Assembly: GCA_016302655.1 (NCBI GenBank)
Contig: JAEDNF010000005.1
Span: 1 to 18,090 of the forward strand
Source of the DNA: Oscillospiraceae bacterium
Lineage (GTDB): Bacteria > Bacillota > Clostridia > Oscillospirales > Ruminococcaceae
DNA length: 18,090 nt
Direction: 5' to 3'
Positions 15,660 through 18,090 of this stretch are shown piece after piece. The notes below the pieces were generated by a model. It saw nothing but the letters and a program-made list of their open reading frames with translations, was not told where the DNA came from and made no database searches. Made by a program: the position numbers and the translations under genes. The stretch's first letter is position 1. Each line of letters begins with the position of its first letter.

Positions 15660-15971
15660 TTACGCTTCCATAGTCATTTCCACACCAGCGGGAAGCTCTA
15701 AGTTCTGTAAAGCTTCAACAGTCTTGTTGGTGGGACGGATAACGTCGATAAGACGCTTGTGAGTTCTCAGCTCGAACTGCTCACGGCTGTCCTTGTACTT
15801 GTGTACAGCTCTCAGGATCGTTATAACTTCCTTGTTTGTGGGAAGCGGAATAGGTCCTGCAACTCTTGAGCCTGTACGCTTAGCCGTCTCTACGATCTTT
15901 GCAGCAGCTGCATCTACTGTTGCGTGCTCATAGCCCTTGAGCTTGATTCTCACTTTTTCCTTAACTGCCAT
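15660..15971 (-). CDS. rpsJ: 30S ribosomal protein S10 (uS10)
   Basis: Head protein of the small subunit; it also serves as the antitermination factor NusE. The 103-aa product starts [20 protein letters not shown] and contains [20 protein letters not shown] followed by [20 protein letters not shown], the classic S10 signature and loop. The ATG follows AAAGGGAG. It is the first gene of the S10 operon, preceded by a leader of about 300 nt and a promoter with a perfect -10 box. Confidence 0.99.
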   Translation of the reverse strand: MAVKEKVRIKLKGYEHATVDAAAAKIVETAKRTGSRVAGPIPLPTNKEVITILRAVHKYKDSREQFELRTHKRLIDVIRPTNKTVEALQNLELPAGVEMTMEA

Positions 15972-16272
15972 TTTGTTTCTCCCTTTCTGAATATTTGCGG
16001 GGGAAAGATACGACTTACGGCTGTTTTAAAACATACCGTGCCGGGTGTTTCGTATGTCTCCATATAAAACAGGATCTTTTCCCACGGGGGTATCAACCTT
16101 TTGCTGACCCTTCCCGCATAAACGGGAGAACGATCCGTCATCTCTATAGAAACCTCGAAAACCGCATAGCCAAGCCGTTTTCGCCCATTCACTGGACATA
16201 CTCCGTCTGAATTACCGGTAATACCGCAACCTCAGACATCACAGCATATCATCGCAGTACGCATTCGCGCGC
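15972..16272 (-). promoter_or_regulatory. S10-operon leader with nested stem-loop
   Basis: About 300 nt lie between the predicted start of transcription and rpsJ, with no credible ORF. The proximal part forms a three-tier hairpin. The outer arms are GGGAAAGAT (16001–16009) with ATCTTTTCCC (16074–16083), one bulge; then CTGTTTTA (16021–16028) with TAAAACAG (16065–16072); then ACATAC (16031–16036) with GTATGT (16052–16057). Further upstream are a TCCCG/CGGGA hairpin and a GGGT…ACCC pairing. E. coli uses an S10 leader bound by L4; this one is not recognisably the same sequence, so shared function is inference. Confidence 0.5.
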
Positions 16273-16279
16273 AAGAATT

Positions 16280-16308
16280 ATTATACAGCATTCCAATGCG
16301 GAATACAA
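16280..16308 (-). promoter_or_regulatory. S10-operon sigma-A promoter
   Basis: In the transcribed strand a perfect TATAAT (16285–16280) stands 17 nt after TTGTAT (16308–16303), which matches the consensus only in its TTG. A/T-tracts directly upstream (16311–16325) resemble an UP element. The spacer contains inverted repeats: GCATT/AATGC (16288–16299) and ATTCC/GGAAT (16290–16304). Transcription would start near 16273. It lies just after the terminator of the preceding gene, as expected for the main operon promoter. Confidence 0.75.
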
Positions 16309-16431
16309 GCTTTTTTTGCATTTTTCCGTGTAGAAATTTACAACTATATACGCCGCTTTTTTATGCAATTTAACGAAAGGTATTTTTTGCATATCAGGCA
16401 CGGTTTATTCACAGAAAAATAGTATTGCGAT

Positions 16432-16472
16432 AAAAAACAGCCGCCGGCACTATTGCACCGACAGCCGTTGTT
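16432..16472 (-). terminator. Intrinsic terminator of the G5/3D gene
   Basis: A 13-bp stem, with several G·U pairs in the RNA, is formed by 16455–16467 and 16438–16450 around a 4-nt AATA loop. It is followed in the transcribed strand by a six-T run (16437–16432). It starts about 30 nt after the stop codon of the cell-wall gene, so that gene is transcriptionally separate from the ribosomal cluster. Confidence 0.88.
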
Positions 16473-16499
16473 GTTAAATTGAATGTATGATACAGCCTA

Positions 16500-17750
16500 T
16501 CAGCCGTTTCCGACTTCTACGACATAGATATCCACATACTGCAGACCCCACGCACAGGCGTCGCCGTAGTGCTCTTCCGTACTGCCCATATATACATCTA
16601 CGGGGATAGAGCCGTCCATCATACCGTCGCCGGTATCTGCGGCAATGGCATAGCCGTAGCAGATGTTGTCATACTGTCCTACTATATACAGCTTGGAGCC
16701 GTAGGGGATAACATTGGGATTTACCGCAACCGTACCTATCTCGGCAAGTCTGCCGCTTGCGGTATATGCGCCGTCAGGTGCCGTATACGCCGTAGCCTTG
16801 CCCGATACGATATATTCGTAATCGACAGGTCTGCCGTTTTTAAGAACGATAGATGTGTCATCTATCTTGCAGTAAGGTGTTACTATTGCCGCACCCTCTG
16901 CGATAACCTCATCGACCTTCTTTGTCACAACCTTTGTCTCCTTCTTGACATCGGTCTTGACTCCGTCAATGTATGTTGTTATCGTTGTGGTGGTCGTTTT
17001 GCCGTTTACGCCCTTTGTGCGTACCTCGCTCTCACCGATAGCGAGGATATTACTTGTAACGGTAGATGTCTGATAAGGAATTATCTTTTCCTGTACTTCG
17101 GTCTTTATCTCGACTCTCGATACCTTGATCTCCGCAGGCTCGGTTATAACCGTACCAAGCTCCTCGCTTACCATATCGTGCTTGCCAAGCGTAATGCCTG
17201 CTCTGTCAAGAAGCTCCGATACTTTGTTGTTGAGGCACTTGACCGTTATAGTCTTGCCGTCTGCGGTAATCTTTACATCGTATGCTTTTGTAATGGATAT
17301 CGACTGTCCTTCGCTGAGAACCGTCTTTCGTGATGGGGTAACCGAGTCGAACTCATCGGGTTTTACTCCCGCCTGCTCAAGAAGCTCGTCTACCGTTGCG
17401 TCTACGCTGTACGCAGTTGCTGTCTTTTTTCCGTCTGTAAGGATATCAACGCCGAATGCTCTGTTAATCACGAGCGTCGCCGTGTCGGAATCCTCAAAAC
17501 CGCTGAATTCGATCCTGTCGTACACACCCAGATTAATATGGTTCTCTCTGAGTATCTCGTAAGGATCCGCACTCACCGTATAAACAATACGCTTTTCGCC
17601 TTCGTCAATTATCTGTACATCATTTCTGAAATAAAGCAGACCTGTCATAAGGAATGCACCGAATATGCTGCCGAATATCAGCAGTATCTTAAGTGCTGCG
17701 TTCTTTGATATGCGTATTGTCAGTCCGGTGTTTCTGAATCTTGGAAACAT
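16500..17750 (-). CDS. YabE-like cell-wall protein with DUF348 repeats, G5 domain and 3D domain
   Basis: Probable membrane-anchored peptidoglycan-active protein of the YabE/resuscitation-promoting-factor-like group. From the ATG at 17750 it is 416 aa: a basic N-terminus, one transmembrane helix (about 20–40), three DUF348-type repeats (about 45–205, with VDELLEQAGVKPDEF and VSELLDRAGITLGKHD as clear copies), a G5 domain (about 206–286, with EIKTEVQEKIIPYQT and VNGKTTTTTITTYIDG), and a C-terminal 3D domain (about 316–412). The 3D aspartates are present: Asp372 in ADTGDG, Asp380 and Asp385 (MMDGSIPVDVYMG), consistent with MltA-like lytic transglycosylase folds. The frame opens at 17792, but AAAGGCGG (17755–17762) best supports 17750, though its 4-nt spacing is short. 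The gene has its own promoter and terminator. Confidence 0.88.
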   Translation of the reverse strand: MFPRFRNTGLTIRISKNAALKILLIFGSIFGAFLMTGLLYFRNDVQIIDEGEKRIVYTVSADPYEILRENHINLGVYDRIEFSGFEDSDTATLVINRAFGVDILTDGKKTATAYSVDATVDELLEQAGVKPDEFDSVTPSRKTVLSEGQSISITKAYDVKITADGKTITVKCLNNKVSELLDRAGITLGKHDMVSEELGTVITEPAEIKVSRVEIKTEVQEKIIPYQTSTVTSNILAIGESEVRTKGVNGKTTTTTITTYIDGVKTDVKKETKVVTKKVDEVIAEGAAIVTPYCKIDDTSIVLKNGRPVDYEYIVSGKATAYTAPDGAYTASGRLAEIGTVAVNPNVIPYGSKLYIVGQYDNICYGYAIAADTGDGMMDGSIPVDVYMGSTEEHYGDACAWGLQYVDIYVVEVGNG

Positions 17751-17906
17751 ATATCCGCCTTTCGTAGTCATATCTCTGTATGCAGTGCCCATCCGGTTTC
17801 ACGGCCTAAAAATCTTTCTATATCCGTTTGTCACTATTCACCGTGAACGGTAATCTCATCCTGAGGCTACCCACTGTCGCTTTATTATCGGCTCTTTTCT
17901 GAGCTC
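17751..17906 (-). other. 5' leader of the G5/3D gene
   Basis: About 155 nt lie between the predicted transcription start and the chosen ATG. It holds a small ACCG/CGGT hairpin (17840–17851) overlapping an alternative TTCAC/GTGAA pairing, and no convincing ORF. I compared it by eye with the c-di-AMP (ydaO) riboswitch, which often precedes cell-wall genes of this type, and did not find the conserved core. If translation starts at 17792 instead, the leader shortens to about 114 nt. Confidence 0.4.
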
Positions 17907-17912
17907 TAAACA

Positions 17913-17941
17913 ATTATAATTGCCGTTTTTAGAAATGTCAA
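17913..17941 (-). promoter_or_regulatory. Consensus sigma-A promoter of the G5/3D gene
   Basis: In the transcribed strand TTGACA (17941–17936) and TATAAT (17918–17913) are both perfect and are separated by exactly 17 nt. The -10 box lies inside a perfect 12-bp palindrome, CAATTATAATTG (17911–17922). Transcription would start near 17906 and run into the G5/3D gene. This is the strongest promoter match in the window. Confidence 0.85.
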
Positions 17942-17984
17942 ATGAATTCGGAGTGCCATTTTTGGTGAAAATGCACAATGAAAA

Positions 17985-18024
17985 TTTGTTACCGTTTTGT
18001 AACCTTTTTGTTACCGTTTTGTAA
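17985..18024. repeat. Tandem 18-bp direct repeat
   Basis: TTTGTTACCGTTTTGTAA occurs at 17985–18002 and again, exactly, at 18007–18024, a period of 22 bp (two helical turns). It lies 44–83 bp upstream of the -35 box of the G5/3D promoter. The period and internal structure suggest a multi-site regulator-binding region. Confidence 0.9.
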
Positions 18025-18025
18025 T
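17987..18025 (+). promoter_or_regulatory. Four phased WalR-like hexamers (TGTWAH-N5 repeats)
   Basis: The plus strand reads TGTTAC (17987), TGTAAC (17998), TGTTAC (18009) and TGTAAT (18020), each separated by exactly 5 nt, giving an 11-bp period. The known WalR (YycF) box is two TGTWAH hexamers separated by 5 nt; this is a double box. Two more hexamers, TGTAAT (18057) and TGTTAA (18069), follow with a 6-nt spacer. WalRK controls peptidoglycan hydrolases including the 3D-domain protein YocH, which suits the neighbouring gene. The boxes point away from that gene and could serve a divergent gene beyond the window edge. Confidence 0.55.
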
Positions 18026-18090
18026 TAGTTAATTTTTGGCTATGTATGGATATTTTTGTAATTTCTATTGTTAATCTGCCCAAATTTGAA

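Noticed and set aside
15950..16210. Open frames of 71–80 codons on both strands across the rpsJ leader
   Set aside because: The plus- and minus-strand frames overlap each other and the nested stem-loop, match no family I recognise, and lack ribosome binding sites. The region is better explained as an operon leader.
16569..17333. 254-codon open frame on the plus strand
   Set aside because: It lies wholly antisense to the G5/3D gene, whose domains are clear. The predicted protein is Cys/Tyr/Arg-rich with no recognisable fold and no good ribosome binding site.
17751..17906. Possible c-di-AMP (ydaO/yuaA) riboswitch before the cell-wall gene
   Set aside because: The context is right and short fragments such as GGTGAAT occur, but the conserved core segments were not found by eye. 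A covariance-model search would settle it.
17856..18083. 75-codon minus-strand frame upstream of the G5/3D gene
   Set aside because: It spans the consensus promoter and the phased TGTWAH repeats, and its product resembles no family I know. Control DNA is the better explanation.
1..18090. Mobile elements, CRISPR arrays, toxin–antitoxin or defence genes, tRNA genes
   Set aside because: None found. Both strands are filled by the conserved ribosomal cluster, and the gaps show only hairpins, promoters and short repeats.

Overview
The window is an almost complete S10–spc–alpha ribosomal-protein cluster. Every convincing gene lies on the minus strand, so transcription runs from high to low coordinates. 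Gene order (rpsJ through rplQ, with adk, map, a KOW-domain gene, infA and rpmJ between secY and rpsM), the zinc-type S14, rpsD sitting inside the alpha block, AGGAGG-type ribosome binding sites, frequent TTG starts and an upstream G5/3D-domain cell-wall gene all point to a Gram-positive Firmicute. A clostridial, Ruminococcus/Oscillospiraceae-like organism is my best inference; the sequence does not prove the genus.

Layout in transcription order. (1) 18090–16500: a likely control region with four phased TGTWAH hexamers, a consensus sigma-A promoter, a leader of about 155 nt, and a membrane-anchored YabE-like protein (DUF348 repeats, G5, 3D), closed by a strong intrinsic terminator. (2) 16431–15972: the S10-operon promoter and a leader of about 300 nt containing a nested stem-loop. 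(3) 15971–10698: rpsJ, rplC, rplD, rplW, rplB, rpsS, rplV, rpsC, rplP, rpmC, rpsQ. (4) 10660–5206: rplN, rplX, rplE, rpsZ, rpsH, rplF, rplR, rpsE, rpmD, rplO, secY. (5) 5189–3088: adk, map, KOW protein, infA, rpmJ. (6) 3060–18: rpsM, rpsK, rpsD, rpoA, rplQ. Two small genes, rpmD (58 aa) and rpmJ (37 aa), were found by reading the gaps. The window ends 17 nt after rplQ, so the downstream end of the operon is not visible.

Together the genes make about half of the ribosomal proteins, the translocon channel SecY, the RNA polymerase alpha subunit, initiation factor IF-1, methionine aminopeptidase and adenylate kinase. The cluster therefore couples growth-rate control of translation, transcription, secretion and protein N-terminal processing. 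Several junctions overlap by 1 nt (TAATG: rplD/rplW, rpsC/rplP, rplP/rpmC, rplO/secY, adk/map), and infA starts at a TTG inside the end of the KOW gene.

No mobile element, CRISPR array, tRNA or obviously foreign gene is present. What is not routine is the non-coding DNA. Several gaps that are short in a textbook operon are expanded here and hold clear inverted repeats: rpsD–rpoA (four stem-loops in 223 nt), rplB–rpsS (14-bp stem), rpsJ–rplC, rpsK–rpsD, infA–rpmJ and rpmD–rplO (a stem that can hide the rplO ribosome binding site). These are the best candidates for undescribed regulatory or RNA-processing elements. The tandem WalR-like boxes beside the cell-wall gene are the other notable signal.
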